Shown: positions 9,023-20,874, counted from the first letter of the stretch. The stretch is 64,000 nt of DNA from Nymphaea colorata (GCF_008831285.2 NC_045139.1:10566704-10630703), one strand, 5' to 3'. Numbers and translations: made by a program. The notes: generated from the letters alone by a model not told the origin.

Positions 9023-10900
9023 GAATGGCATCCTTCATCTCATGACTGAGGGGTATGCTCCTATCAAATCTCCTTCTGATCCACCTCCAGTTCTTCTTAG
9101 GATATGTATTGGTTGGCAGGTGAGTATGTCCCTCTTTTAGGCTATGATTGATGGCCGCAGATCTCATATCCAAGATACCACGTATCTTCAGGGATCAAAT
9201 TGCTAATTTGTGGTCCAATAACCACAGCTAAGTGTATTGTTGGTGAAGTGGATCTAAGATCCACCTTTGTGAAGTCGACTGCTTGCTAAGCTGCGGATTT
9301 CATCTAATGTTGACTGAAATCAGCCAGCCCTGGACCTGAGATCTGAGGCTGTCAAACATGGCCTTGGAGTATGCTTCCATCTTGGATGATGCTGCTCACT
9401 TTCGTACTACTGTAGATTAAAGTGACTATAATCTCTCTAGTTTTTCCATTTGCAAAATAAAGTGCAGCGTTCATTCCGTTCTGCCGTGGCGTCGAATGAA
9501 TTAGTTACAGATGTTTTCCTGTAATTGTTGGGCGCGTTAAACAACTTTTTTTTGGAAATATTTGTTGATTATTTCTTATATATGATGATGAAGTAGGAGG
9601 TCAAGGGATCGCTGTTGGAACATGCCAAAAAGTAATGATAGTTGGCCCAAAACTTGTGTGTTTTCCTAGATCGGAGCACTTCTTGTGAATAATGGTAAGA
9701 ATGCTTGGTAAGAATGATGTTTGAGAAAAGTGGCAATACAAAAAAAATGGGGGAGATACCCGAAGAGGCTGAAACCTCTCACTCTTTCTTCTTGCCACTG
9801 GGGTACAGGGCTGCTTAGGAATCGTGGTGAACTTATGGTTATCCTCTTCAACTCGAGAATAGCACTTACCACCAATTCAGTTCAAATGATTAGTGTGCAT
9901 AGGAATTGAATTGATGACCAGCCCTTCACTTACCCACCAGCCCTGCCAGCTACACCATGTTCCTCGGACATAAAAAGGAAAATGCTGAAGACTTGGGTTC
10001 CAGAGTCTTTGAATCAAAATATTTATATTGCAGCAATGTAGAAGGTTTGAAGCTTATCATATCTACATATTTTTAGCAAATCAGCATCCATCCGATCAAA
10101 CCATTATACGGTTTGATATTATCATGTGTGATACAGTTCTTATTTAATATTTGAAACCGTATACTCCCACTTGATAGGCAGGCTGATCACTGATCAGCAT
10201 ATGATCCTCAATCTGTTGCACCGCGGAACTCTGTCATCAATAGGGTGAACCCCGTTGCAATTGGAAAAGTCGGAAAACGGTGAAAAATCACTATATTTTG
10301 CAGATGATCAGAAGGAAATTGCAACCAAAAGTCTGTGGGAGTTGAGCTGTGGAAGGAATTTGCTCACTCATTGTCACGTCGACATTGTTCCTTTCCAGTA
10401 AGAATTCCTGCACAATACCGGCGGCCTCAAATGCTTTCTAATGTACAGATCATAGGTAGAGTCCCGTCACCAGCTTGTAGTTGAGGTGCTCAAAGTTGCT
10501 GCAGACATTAGAGAGACAAGCAAAGAAGTTCTGAAAACAAAGAAAGGCGTTGGTGGTGGTGGTTGTCAATATCCCTCCGCTCAAGAAATGGCTGTCTACA
10601 ATGGAATTTAACTTATTTCATAGTCATTTGGAGCCTGTATAGCTTTGGCAGATGTATGTAGGATAACACATAAAGATTAAAAACCAGCTCAAGAGAAATG
10701 GTTCATTGTTCATGTTGCACGAGCTCCGGAAACATGGGATTCCAAATTCATAATAAGCATGTATGGGCTATTGTTGAGCAAAGGATTGGAAGGACGAGCA
10801 GCTTGGATGAAAATTCACTTGCTTGATTTATAACAAGATAAGAAATATGTATCGAGAGAACATTTGAAAGAAAGAAATAAAGAGCACGCTCTTGGGGCCA
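9023..10900 (+). other. Possible decayed gene fragments (unrecognised)
   Basis: Short coding-like stretches are separated by splice-like sites. Examples are 9024-9118 (NGILHLMTEGYAPIKSP, then PPPVLLRICIGWQ and a good donor gtgagtatg), about 9355-9420 (GLEYASILDDAAHFRTTVD, stop), about 10463-10600 (LVVEVLKVAADIRETSKEVL), and near 10730-10830. I do not recognise the protein. They could be exons of one eroded gene that was broken by the insertion ending at 9022, but no continuous frame supports this. Confidence 0.25.
9720..9968 (-). mobile_element. SINE-like sequence (tRNA-type promoter boxes)
   Basis: Read on the minus strand from about 9968, the sequence begins ggaacatggtgtagctggc, which resembles a tRNA A box. 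It is followed some 40 bases on by a weak B-box-like tcaattcaattcct. Plant SINEs commonly start this way. I found no clear target duplication or tail, so the left border is a guess. Confidence 0.35.
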
Positions 10901-10972
10901 TCAATTCAACTCTGTGGCCAATGTTTGTTTACTGTCAACTAGAGATCCAAGGTGATCTACGATCACTAACGA

Positions 10973-11571
10973 GCTGTTTGGCAAAGGAAACAGCTTGTTA
11001 CTGTTCAAGGATTTGCTTCAAATATTGAAGTAGAATGTCGTGACTTAATGTTTTATGAATATACCTTAATTTTTTAAGTAGATTCATCTATTGCCAAACA
11101 AACCCTAAGGGATTGTTAGATAAATAAGAAATAGTAATGTATTATTTCATGCATCTGCCCAAAAAAATCATGGTAAATTCTTGGAACATTAGGTTACATT
11201 GTTTAATGAATATGCCACAATTTTTAGGATAGTATATGAAATATTATGCTACTGTTCTCATTCTCAAACGACCTCCAAGAGGATGTTTGACTTGTTACTG
11301 TTCTATGTTATTGTTTTATGTATTTTCTCTAAAAATTGTGATAAATTAATGGAAACATTTTAAAGTACTTTATGAACCTACCTTAATTTCTAGGGCAGTT
11401 ACATGAACCTGTAGTATCCCATTATAGTTGTCAAGCAACCCTAAGAGGGCTGCTTGTTATTAGGAACACTAAGTATTCTATGAATATGCCTTAAAATCTG
11501 GCAAAATTGGTGAAATTTTATTTTGAGGCGGATTCATGAAACATGATGTTCCTAATGCCAAACAGGCCCTA
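10973..11571. mobile_element. Four head-to-tail small TIR elements
   Basis: Four units of about 125-170 bp abut at roughly 10973-11108, 11108-11278, 11278-11446 and 11446-11571. Each starts with a version of AGGG(C)CTGTTTGGCA and ends with its complement, such as TTGCCAAACAAACCCT or TGCCAAACAGGCCCT. In the last unit the ends match over about 20 bases: AGGGCTGCTTGTTATTAGG against AGGGCCTGTTTGGCATTAGG. Interiors share ttactgtt and gaatatacctta-type phrases. This fits a nonautonomous hAT-like MITE family with tandem copies. Confidence 0.6.
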
Positions 11572-11939
11572 AGTTTCTGAACCATAGATTTGAGTCTAGA
11601 ACCCCTCCTGCCCCCACCTTGGACCTAAAATTCTTGGTTTCAAAAGCTGTTACTGGATTCCATACGGCATCTTATAAATGATCAACTTGTCTTCTTGTCT
11701 TTTACTTTGTTCTTATTATTTCGGTCAATCTATTCATGAAACCAAGGTGAATTCGCGTGCTCTTCGTGACGTAAAGGGCCGTAAGGTCCTGTATTCTTTA
11801 GTACGAATGACTTCAGTGGTGACATAGTGTACACCTTCAACAATGTATCACTTGTAACAGTATGAATGACTCCATTAATGGCTGCGCTTCACGATTATGT
11901 GCGAGTTTCTCTTGCATATAAAATGTTAGAAACTGTTTG

Positions 11940-11985
<46 letters not shown>

Positions 11986-13344
11986 CGTATTCGCGTGCTT
12001 AGGAATTAATGTTCTGATGTCATTTCATACACTGAAGGTGGTCGATGTCAATGGGAAAAGTGTCCGGAGCATCTTCTTGTGTCTCTCCGTCCTATGTCAT
12101 GTCATCTGTTTATAGCACTAAATGACAATGATTAATGTCAAATCCAAAAGAGTAAAAAGGTTAAGTGAGTAAGTGACTTGTTACTTATACTCAAACTTAA
12201 AAAAAGAAAGTTCTCTCTCTCTCTCTCTCCAATTAGAATGTTGCATAGTTGATAGTTGGTGGAAAGGAAAAGCGTAATGAGTTGATCTCTTGTTTGGTTA
12301 TCGTAGACGCTACACCGTGAAAGTTGAATTAGATTGAACAGTGTTGTTGTAGTTTAAGTGTAAAGACAAAGAATGATCAGTAAAAATAATATTTTGTCAA
12401 TTTGTATATGTATATCGTTATCACCAATATGCTCTTCTGATTGGCAAAAAAAAGAAACGTCTTGGTTTTTTGCCATCACTCTCATTCTTATTTTGATATC
12501 TCATATACATTATTTCATACTTTGGTTTAGCATTACGTGATACATTTTTTCATTATCTCATACCTCTTTCATTATTTCATACACATTATCTCATACATCT
12601 GTCATTAGTTTATATTTCTTTTGTTATTTCATCTCTCAATCATGATCTCATACTACTCCATGTCATAAAATCTCAAATGTTATGGTGAGTATTAAAGTAA
12701 ATATACATATTAATATTAAGATCCACTTTCAGAATACGCTCATTATACAAACAAAGTGTCATGTGCATGCCATAACAACACCATGAAATGAGGTTGGCCA
12801 GCTCCCCTTAACGAAAAACACGAACCTACTTAATTGTGGAATCTCCTTACGTATTTAATAATGGTCTTTGATTCCGAAGCTTCTTTTACTACAATCAAAC
12901 ATGTAGCTTGATTATTATTCAATTAAGAGTGCTCTAGATTTGCATAGCCGTCCAAAATTTTGTACTAAACTCTCAATTAGATAAATCAATGGACATCTTT
13001 ACTTTGCATTTTTCTAAACTTTCACAAGATTTGTCATTAATCCTAAACCTATTTGTTTTCGGCTTTTGTAGATTATTCAGGTTTCACTAATTTTGATAAT
13101 TTCTCATGCCAAAATGCTTTGGTTTAAATGGAACTGATGCAAAATATGTGTCGTTTTACTCAACTTCTTATAGGCTTCCAATAGTATTTAGTTTTACATT
13201 CCAATTCATGATTCATAGACTCCTGCTTTCTAACCATATGCGTTTCTATCATTTTTTTGTTATTCTTTGCTCAATATCATGGTGTTTCCTATTTGTTGGT
13301 GTTAACGTTATATTTAAAGAAATTTTTTGTTCCCACATTTGGCA
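11572..13344. other. AT-rich intergenic sequence
   Basis: No gene seen. A CT run lies near 12212-12229. The block 12480-12660 repeats phrases such as ctcatacattatttcatac several times, suggesting short degenerate tandem repetition. Open frames here (for example 13106-13348) are short and have no domain. Confidence 0.5.
11945..11983. repeat. (AT)n microsatellite
   Basis: A run of about 20 perfect AT units. Confidence 0.95.
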
Positions 13345-13500
13345 ATAGTAACAGTATGTTAGTATTCTATATAACTACTTCAAATATTAAGACAAATTTA
13401 TGAGGTACTATAATACAGTATTTCACAAATCTGTCTCCGTATTTGTAGTAGATACATGAAATAGTTATATACTATTATTGTTGTCAAACAACATCTGAGT
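13345..13500. mobile_element. Single relative of the small TIR element family
   Basis: The segment begins near acatttggcaatagtaac and ends near ttgttgtcaaacaacatc, with the same phrases as the units at 10973-11571. Borders are approximate. Confidence 0.4.
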
Positions 13501-13913
13501 CTGCAATGAGTTTCGCAAAGAACAGTGACCGCTAGTGAATGGACGCCTACCAACTGACCCAACCAGTTGCATTAGTGAGGAGGTTGATAAAGTTGGCCGA
13601 AGATTACTGGATCTGCAAATCACCTAAATTCATGCGGAGATTCAACAAAGAGGTCAAAGTGTTGAATGCGTTTGCCCAACTGGCTATTGCCAACACTCTG
13701 GTTCTAGGAGTTTTTGAATTTCTTCTAGTGAAATTGGATTTCGGATTTGAATCTATATAGGACTTTTCTTTATTTATATTGAATCTGAATATGTGAATAT
13801 CCAAAAAAAAGTGGCTATGTCTATCAGTTGGCATCCTTACTTTTGCCATCTGGCTGTAAGAGAATGAGGAGGCCCCCCTTTGCCATGCTTTAGGGTTGTG
13901 GCAGAGTCTGGAA

Positions 13914-14027
13914 CAATGGAGAAATTGTATCTTCAATCGGTATTAACCTCACTTCCATTGACCCTGAAAACAATGGAGAAATTGTATCTTCAATCGGTAT
14001 TAACCTCACTTCCATTGACCCTGAAAA
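13914..14027. repeat. Perfect 57-bp tandem duplication
   Basis: Copies at 13914-13970 and 13971-14027 are identical base for base. The unit is 19 codons long. It lies in a short open frame (13880-14131) and would repeat MEKLYLQSVLTSLPLTLKT exactly. The frame has no recognised domain, so I do not call it a gene. Confidence 0.9.
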
Positions 14028-14209
14028 CTAATGCTTATTGGAATCGAACTAATGAACCAACTGTTGGGGCTGAACATAAGCGTATTTACTGTTATTGGCT
14101 TGAAGTCTGTCTGCCCATCAAAACGCTGTGACTTGGTGGCAAATGCTTTGAGAAGGCCTTCTTCACAAGGTTCTTTGCATTCACTTGAACTTTTTTCTAT
14201 GCTGCCAAA

Positions 14210-14480
14210 CCATAGTTGGCTCGGGAATCGCCCAAGTCAGTTCGGATTGCTAAAAAACATGGTCACGAGTCGAGGTTGGTCCGGCTCGCTCTTAACTGGC
14301 TTCTGACTCGGCCTGACTAGGCCCGACTTGTCACTGGTTCGGTCTGACTTACTCAATTCAGGTGACTTTAAAACTCGACCGAGTTGACGAGTCAACTTAT
14401 TGACCTCGTGGCCAGCTTATCTACCGAGAGTCACCGGGTTGCCAACTATGTGCCAAACTGGCCCAGCTTGACATGTTTGT
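14210..14480. mobile_element. GC-richer block of iterated CTCG/GACT motifs (small-element-like)
   Basis: The block repeats phrases such as ggctcg, gactcgg, ctgactaggcccgac and gagtcaac. This texture is shared with the defined element at 58701-59199. I could not place its ends or a target duplication. Confidence 0.3.
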
Positions 14481-15316
14481 CGTGCCCTCTACCTTTGAAG
14501 CACATGTTCCAAAAAGTCCGTGAAACAAATATGTCATAATTAAGTAGGCATCTAACTTTTAACATTTTATAGTCACAACGACATTGCTTTTTTATGCTTT
14601 GATGTCAGCCCTTCCAACCATTATGAAGTAAATTTTCTCATCATAAAAATGTCAACTGGGTTTAGACGAGTGGCGAAGCTAAAAATTTTTTACTAAGGGC
14701 CAACTATTATAGAAATTTTTGTTTTTTTAACAATGTGCGGTGAGAGGCGGAAAAATTTATCCATTGAAAGTGACTGTCTATGGTTTCACCATAAAACCAG
14801 AGAACAAGGGCGGAGCCAAGGGGGTTGGCATGACCCTCACTTACAATTTAAAATTAAAAAGTTATGCTTATTTTTTGAATTTTTTTTTACTAGACATAAG
14901 TAAAATTTTAAAATAGTGTTTCGCACATATACAAATTTTGAAAATACTATTAACTTCTTTTCCTTCCCCCAAAAAAGGTTTCTAATGAAGAACAACACAC
15001 AACGGAGGCAATAACTTAAATAAAAGAGCCCGGAAAAGGCCAAGCTGCCGACACTCTTGAAATGTGGACAGGTAGACACATTGTCCATGCTCGTCCACGA
15101 TACAATTGATCACCAAAAAGAAACCAACAAAACCAAAAAAATCGACGATCAAACCCATGATTAGAAAAACCAACAATGTATGAAGAAATAAAATTTTCTT
15201 AATACCCATTTACGTCAAATTAGAGGGTTATAATTCAGCGAAACTCTTTCAAGAAAAAAAAAAAAAACCAAAAGAAAAACAACAAAAATGAAAAAGGAAA
15301 TATTTAAGTTTGCTCC
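14481..15316. other. Intergenic sequence, no gene seen
   Basis: AT-rich sequence with a run of A near 15255-15267. The minus-strand frames at 14837-15209 are hydrophobic by base composition and show no domain. Confidence 0.5.
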
Positions 15317-15750
15317 AGGGGTGAACATTGGGCCGGGCTGGTCTGATTCAAAGTCGAGTCCAGCCTAGCCTCACTTTCCTGGCGGGCCTCAATTCAGCTC
15401 AAATTGATTTATTTTAAAAAAATAAATAACAATATAACAATCTGACCCACTTTTGTCTCGGTCCAAAACTATTTGACCGAAACTGAGGGTCCCAAAGTCG
15501 GATCTGACCTACTGTCTATAAGTCTGGGCATCGGGCCCGGGTCCGAAAAACCGGCCCAGGTAAGCCCGATGGGACCCAATTCAACTTGACTTAATTTTTA
15601 TATTATTTTATTTAATAATGATATATTTTATTATTAAAAATTATTTTATATTCAAAAAATTTTATTTTATATTAAAAAAAAGTAGTTTGATCAAAGGGGA
15701 CACAAGTTTCAAGCATGGGGCCCACCAGAGCCTGACCCGTTGCCAGGCCT
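15317..15750. mobile_element. GGGC-ended, AT-cored nonautonomous elements (one, perhaps nested in another)
   Basis: A first block starts aggggtgaacattgggccggg at 15317. A second starts ctgggcatcgggcccggg at about 15524, has an AT-rich core at 15590-15690, and ends near cccgttgccaggcct at 15748. The second matches in plan the copies at 57665-57907 and 60337-60640. Exact borders and target duplications were not found. Confidence 0.45.
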
Positions 15751-15841
15751 AGCTGCCCACCTGAAGTGGGTGAGAGAAAATCTTTAATATATCGTATATA
15801 TAAAATCCTATTTTTCAAAAGAAATGATAACTATAACCCCC

Positions 15842-15844
<3 letters not shown>

Positions 15845-15909
<65 letters not shown>
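15845..15909. repeat. (AT)n microsatellite, long
   Basis: About 32 AT units without interruption. Confidence 0.95.
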
Positions 15910-15912
<3 letters not shown>

Positions 15913-17075
15913 CTGAGCCAATTAAAAGGTATTTTTCAGGAAACATGCTCGCGATGGGATTCAATAAACTGAAAATGTTTAACAAGAAAAATGCAATTGG
16001 ACAAATAACGGTAGCAATGTGTCATTGTGTGCTTATATTATATGGTTTAAAAGGAAATTATGTAACTGGAGATTCACCGACAGTTGAGGCGTCTCAACTC
16101 AATTGCATGTGTGTTAAAAATGAAAATTATTAATCAACCACAAATTAAACGGATTATCTTTTGTTAGCCTATAAGAGGATAGGCCCTGAAAGTCCTCCCT
16201 ACTCTTTAGGGGCATAGGTATGATTTTTTTTTTTTTTTTTTTGTTACAGAGGGCCAACTATATTTCTGAAAGCCAAAATATGATTTTTAAAAATTTTTAT
16301 ATAAATATAATTAAATTTATAAAATTTACAAATAAAATTTTTATTTTCTAAAAATATAAAGGAGGAATATACTCATAAAAATATGAAGCGGATGCAAGAA
16401 TAGTTGGTTTCATCACCTCGGGAGAAAATCATCAACTTTTGTCTGATTTGAAATGGGTTTCCTTTTTTGTTTTATTTTTTGCATACATCAAGAAAGTCAC
16501 CTAATAAAAACTAGGATGGATGTGATGGGTGGTGAATGTGACGAGTTGCGTGATCACTGAGGGTCCGAAAGGGACGTGCCTAGCTTAAAGCAAAATATGA
16601 AGAGGGGGGGAATTGAAAAAGCTATTATCTGGGGAGCAATTATGAGACGCATAAACATAGAAGCAAGATATATAATAATGCATCTTAGGGTTCCAATTCT
16701 TTCCCCATTCGTTTGTTTGGATTTGCCATTGTTCTATGCCCTTTAAATTACCAAACAGGGTTCGAAAGTTTGGCATTTTAACCGGCCATCCCGATGAACT
16801 ATTTTAGCATTTTGAAAGTTATTTTACCACGAAAAACTGATTTTGGATTCGTCTTGTGAGAAATCAAGTTGTTAAACGTACTCTACAGCACATTTGGCAA
16901 GAAGGAGCAACTAACAAGAAGGTCGCAGGATCGATTCTCCGGTAATAAGATGGCAGTTGGCAGGTCATTGTTCTTGCTAAAGCGTAAGCCAAGGTGCCTG
17001 TACAAGTGGTCCATTATTAATGAACGGGCAACATCTTCAAAATATTAATGTCTTAACAATATTAAAGTGATCTGC

Positions 17076-17078
<3 letters not shown>
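15910..17078. other. AT-rich intergenic sequence
   Basis: No gene seen. A 17-base T run lies at 16226-16242, and a run of g near 16603. Short frames have no domain. Confidence 0.5.

Positions 17079-17146
<68 letters not shown>
17079..17146. repeat. (TA)n microsatellite, long
   Basis: About 34 perfect TA units, the longest in the window. Confidence 0.95.
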
Positions 17147-17152
<6 letters not shown>

Positions 17153-17154
17153 CT

Positions 17155-17330
17155 CTTGCCAAATAGTGTGTAGTGTAGCTAGTTGGGTCCGTTCTATTGC
17201 TAAATGATGTGTAGCATAGCTACTCGGCCTACAGTATGTGAGTAATGTGTGTCTCAGGTTCGATTTTTGTGGGTGCTACCCGCATTGGGAGTTGGAATGA
17301 AGGGTTACATTAAGTGACTCAAGTGAGTCA
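17155..17330 (+). mobile_element. SINE-like segment with tRNA-type boxes
   Basis: Two A-box-like phrases (tgtagtgtagctagttgg, tgtagcatagctactcgg) precede a B-box-like ggttcgattttt by the usual few tens of bases. A flanking duplication was not found, so this is only a candidate. Confidence 0.3.
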
Positions 17331-18500
17331 GCAAAAATTGATTGTCTTGATATTAAGATACTTATATCTTTTCTATTTTGCAATCTTGTGGCCCTATTCT
17401 CCCAAAAGCAAACCTCCTAAAATAAGTATAATTGAGCAAATCAGCAAATGAAGTGCTTCCATGACTGAGATACAACCTCTTTTACTGATGAACCCTGACT
17501 TAACTAACCGAAAGAAAATCCTCACCAAATAACAACGAGTAATGGGAGCAGATGTAAGTTTAGATATGAGGAGAGAGTTTGAAGGGACATGCTATATTTG
17601 ATATTGTGGTATGCGATACAATTTCTTCCATGTTAATTTCTATGAGTTCCCTCTAGAAACAAAGTTGTATATATTAATTGGATAAACCCTGTGTTAAATC
17701 TTCCAAAACACACAAGATGGAACATGTTCTTTAGATTACATGGCAGCTTGATTTAACGCTCAACTTTGTCCCACTAAGGATTTTAATTCTCATGGTGAAT
17801 GGTCTACATGATCACGTTGTACCAAAATCCTTTTGTTTTTTCATATTACGTGCTACATTAAGCATATTTAATAGACTTTAATAGATTTTTTGTGTTTAAT
17901 TAAGTGATGGCACTACAGTTCTTAAGGGTTGACACAACTACAGGGTAGGGGTTGGAAAGTGTGATGTAGGTGGTACTTTGAAGCACCGAAAGCAAACTCT
18001 ATGTTTTGAGGGGACAAAGGTACAAATAATAGATATAGAGACTTGACTGAAAATTTAAAGGAAAAAATGAAAGGAAAAAAACTATGCCGCCGTATTGTTT
18101 GTGTATTATATAAAATTTTTGGAAAACTACTTATTGTGGCCTCAATTCGCATCAAGAACCCCATGTTCATTAATTCACTGGCACGCCTCTCTGTTTTTAT
18201 AACTACCAAACTGCCTATGTAACCTATAATTTGTTGTTGAAATGAAGTTTATAATGGGTAAATAATTTGAGGCGTCTATTTAACAATTTAAGAAAGATGT
18301 GTGCAGTTTACTTTAATTTTTTTTTTGTTTAATCTCACCATTCATGATTCATCCCCGTTCCCTATCGTAGAAAAAAATAAATTAAAAAAAAAAAAAAGTT
18401 AATGAATCCCGAACAGGAAATTTGAGGGAAGATGTGGGTCTGCGTTGACAAACTTTTGTTTCTGGATCAGATCTTCAAGATGGGGCCCACCCAACAAATT
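17331..18500. other. Intergenic sequence upstream of the epimerase gene
   Basis: No gene seen. A T run at 18318-18330 and an A run near 18384 are the only features. The frame at 17922-18209 minus has no domain. Confidence 0.5.
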
Positions 18501-18530
18501 AGTTCAGCGGTGACCCCACAACCCTCCGCT

Positions 18531-18538
18531 TATAAATT
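18531..18538 (+). promoter_or_regulatory. TATA box of the UDP-glucuronate epimerase gene
   Basis: TATAAATT lies about 430 bases before the start codon. It is preceded by a GGGGCCCACC motif at 18482, close to the TCP/site-II type elements of plant promoters. Transcription would begin near 18565. The leader is long and CT-rich, with a (GA)n run just before the ATG at 18947-18960. Confidence 0.55.
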
Positions 18539-18965
18539 CCGCTCAAAATCTCTAGAAATCCCTGAATCTAAATTTGAGGATTTCCCTTGGTTTTTCTCCA
18601 CAATCCAGAAACTGATTCAGGATCTCTCTCTTCTCTCTCTCTTGTGCTTATCGGATTTTTTTTTAGTTCTGATTCAGATCTCTCTCAGTAGTTGCGATTC
18701 TCCTGTGGCCTATCCACAACAGATCGCGCTCTCTCTTTGTCTACTTCTCTGTATAAGTTTCCTCCTTGTCTGTGGTTCCTAGTGGGAGGGAAGCGTTTTC
18801 CTCTCTGCGGATTTCCGATCTCTTCCCCACTAATTCCGGACCTCAGTGAAAAAGGGCAGCAGCTCTCGCTCCACTTCACAGTGCGCTCGCGTACTCTCTC
18901 TCCCTGACCAGTTTTTTTGGGAGAGAAAGGCACATTAAGCTCTAGAGAGAGAGAGAGAGAAGGAA

Positions 18966-20321
18966 ATGGGATCGTCCTCGGCGGCCATTGACGCGGGGAG
19001 CAAAGGTGCGAAGCTCGAGCGCTACAACACCTACCTCCGGCGGATCGGCACCACCAAGATGATGGCCACATCCTCCAAGCTCCTCTTCCGCACCTGCCTC
19101 TTCATTGCCCTCCTCCTCGTCCTCTTCATCACCCTCGCCCCTCCCACCACCACCACCGACTCCTCTCAACACCGCCGCCGCCGCTCCCTCACCTCCTCCT
19201 CCCTTCGGGGCGGCTCCCCATGGGAGAAGCATATCCTTGCCTCCTCCACACCTCGCCGGCCCGGCGGCCTCTCCATCCTCGTCACCGGCGCCGCAGGCTT
19301 CGTCGGCACCCACCTCTCCCTTGCGCTCAAGAAGCGCGGCGACGGAGTCCTCGGCCTCGACAACTTCAACAACTACTACGAACCCTCCCTCAAGCGCTCT
19401 CGCCAGGCCCTCCTCGCCAAGCACGGGATCTTGATCGTCGAGGCTGACATCAACGACGGCGCGATCCTCTCCCAACTCCTCGACACCGTCTCCTTCTCCC
19501 ACGTCGTCCACCTCGCTGCTCAGGCCGGCGTCCGCTACGCCATGCAGAACCCCTCCTCCTACGTCCACTCCAACATCGCCGGCCTCGTCTCCCTCTTCGA
19601 AGCCGTCAAGTCCGCCAACCCCCAGCCCGCCGTCATCTGGGCCTCTTCTTCCTCCGTCTACGGCCTCAACACAGACAACCCCTTCTCCGAGCACCACCGC
19701 ACCGACCGCCCCGCCAGCCTCTATGCCGCCACCAAGAAGGCCGGCGAGGAGATCGCCCACACCTACAACCACATCTACGGCCTCTCGATCACCGGTCTCC
19801 GTTTCTTCACCGTCTACGGCCCCTGGGGCCGCCCCGACATGGCCTACTTCTTCTTCACAAAGAACATACTAAAACGCAAGGCCATCGACATCTTCACGAG
19901 TCCAGACGGCAGGGACGTAGCCAGAGACTTCACCTACATCGACGATGTGGTGAACGGCTGCATTGGTGCAATCGTCACCGCCCAGAAGAGCACCGGCAGC
20001 GGCGGGAAGAAGCGGGGCCCGGCGCAGCTGAGAATCTACAATCTCGGCAACACCTCCCCGGTGTCGGTACAGAAGCTCGTGTCCATACTGGAAGAATTGC
20101 TGAATTTGAAGGCCAAGAAGAACTTGATCAAGATGCCGAGCAACGGGGACGTGCCCTTCACTCACGCCAACGTGAGCTTGGCGGCGGCGGACTTCGGCTA
20201 TAGGCCCACCACCGATCTTGCCACGGGGTTGAGGAAGTTCGTGAAGTGGTATATGAGCTACTATGGGCTTCAGAGCAAGGTGAAAAAAGGAGGGTCGCCG
20301 GATTTACTGTCACAGAGTTGA
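18966..20321 (+). CDS. GAE: UDP-glucuronate 4-epimerase (Golgi type II membrane protein)
   Basis: An intact 451-residue single-exon frame. The enzyme interconverts UDP-glucuronate and UDP-galacturonate, supplying pectin synthesis in the Golgi. Residues 1-39 are a basic cytosolic tail and about 40-58 (FRTCLFIALLLVLFITLA) form a membrane anchor. A variable stem follows, then the catalytic short-chain dehydrogenase/reductase domain from residue 103. The NAD-binding motif is TGAAGFVG (Gly108, Gly111, Gly114), and DNFNNYY follows at 132-138. ASSSSVYG at 226-233 gives the catalytic Ser region, and Tyr253 with Lys257 form the YxxxK pair. Length and absence of introns match plant GAE genes. Third positions are strongly C/G-rich, unlike all other genes here. 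I chose this start because it gives the complete tail, with the TATA box and leader well placed upstream. Confidence 0.95.
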   Translation: MGSSSAAIDAGSKGAKLERYNTYLRRIGTTKMMATSSKLLFRTCLFIALLLVLFITLAPPTTTTDSSQHRRRRSLTSSSLRGGSPWEKHILASSTPRRPGGLSILVTGAAGFVGTHLSLALKKRGDGVLGLDNFNNYYEPSLKRSRQALLAKHGILIVEADINDGAILSQLLDTVSFSHVVHLAAQAGVRYAMQNPSSYVHSNIAGLVSLFEAVKSANPQPAVIWASSSSVYGLNTDNPFSEHHRTDRPASLYAATKKAGEEIAHTYNHIYGLSITGLRFFTVYGPWGRPDMAYFFFTKNILKRKAIDIFTSPDGRDVARDFTYIDDVVNGCIGAIVTAQKSTGSGGKKRGPAQLRIYNLGNTSPVSVQKLVSILEELLNLKAKKNLIKMPSNGDVPFTHANVSLAAADFGYRPTTDLATGLRKFVKWYMSYYGLQSKVKKGGSPDLLSQS

Positions 20322-20874
20322 GCCTTGAAATTTTATTTAAACACTCAAATTCTTGGGTGTGTTTTATTACAATTATGCTTTGTAGAGATTCCGTTTGTTC
20401 TTTTTGGAGGTTGTTTTCTCCTCTTATAGATTATGGGTGGGGGAGAAATGATGAGAAGAAGAAGCTATCACAGCCTGTTCTGCAGAAAGTGTGTCTGGAC
20501 GGATTGTGAGGGGAAAAGGCAGAAAAAGCAAAAGTGACTAGAAAAAGATTTAAAGGTGTTGAATAACGACAAGTTAATTACTGGTGAATCGATTTAAGAA
20601 CTTCGATGTGTATATGAGGCTCAATTCGTTGTTTTTTTTTATTTTTCTGTGGATTGTGGAATTTTATTTATTTATTTTTCTTTCTACTAGAACATGTGGA
20701 GTGGAAGTAGTAGAAAGATTTGTTATCTGCATTCATGAGGCATGAGACCAATCCGTTTTGGCATCCGGCAATTGTGGTAAAATTTCAATTCATATTGCAA
20801 AATCATGTTCAAGTTATGATGAAATAATAGAGCATGCTTAAGTTTTACGTCACCAACACATAATTGTTCTTTCG

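Noticed and set aside
9381-9402. A stretch resembling miR172 (atcttggatgatgctgctc)
   Set aside because: It has an extra G inside the miR172-like core, lacks a foldback partner nearby, and lies in a coding-like fragment.
18942-19772. A 276-codon Gly/Val/Glu-rich frame opposite the epimerase gene
   Set aside because: It is the antisense shadow of a GC-rich coding sequence, and the plus-strand frame carries all catalytic motifs.
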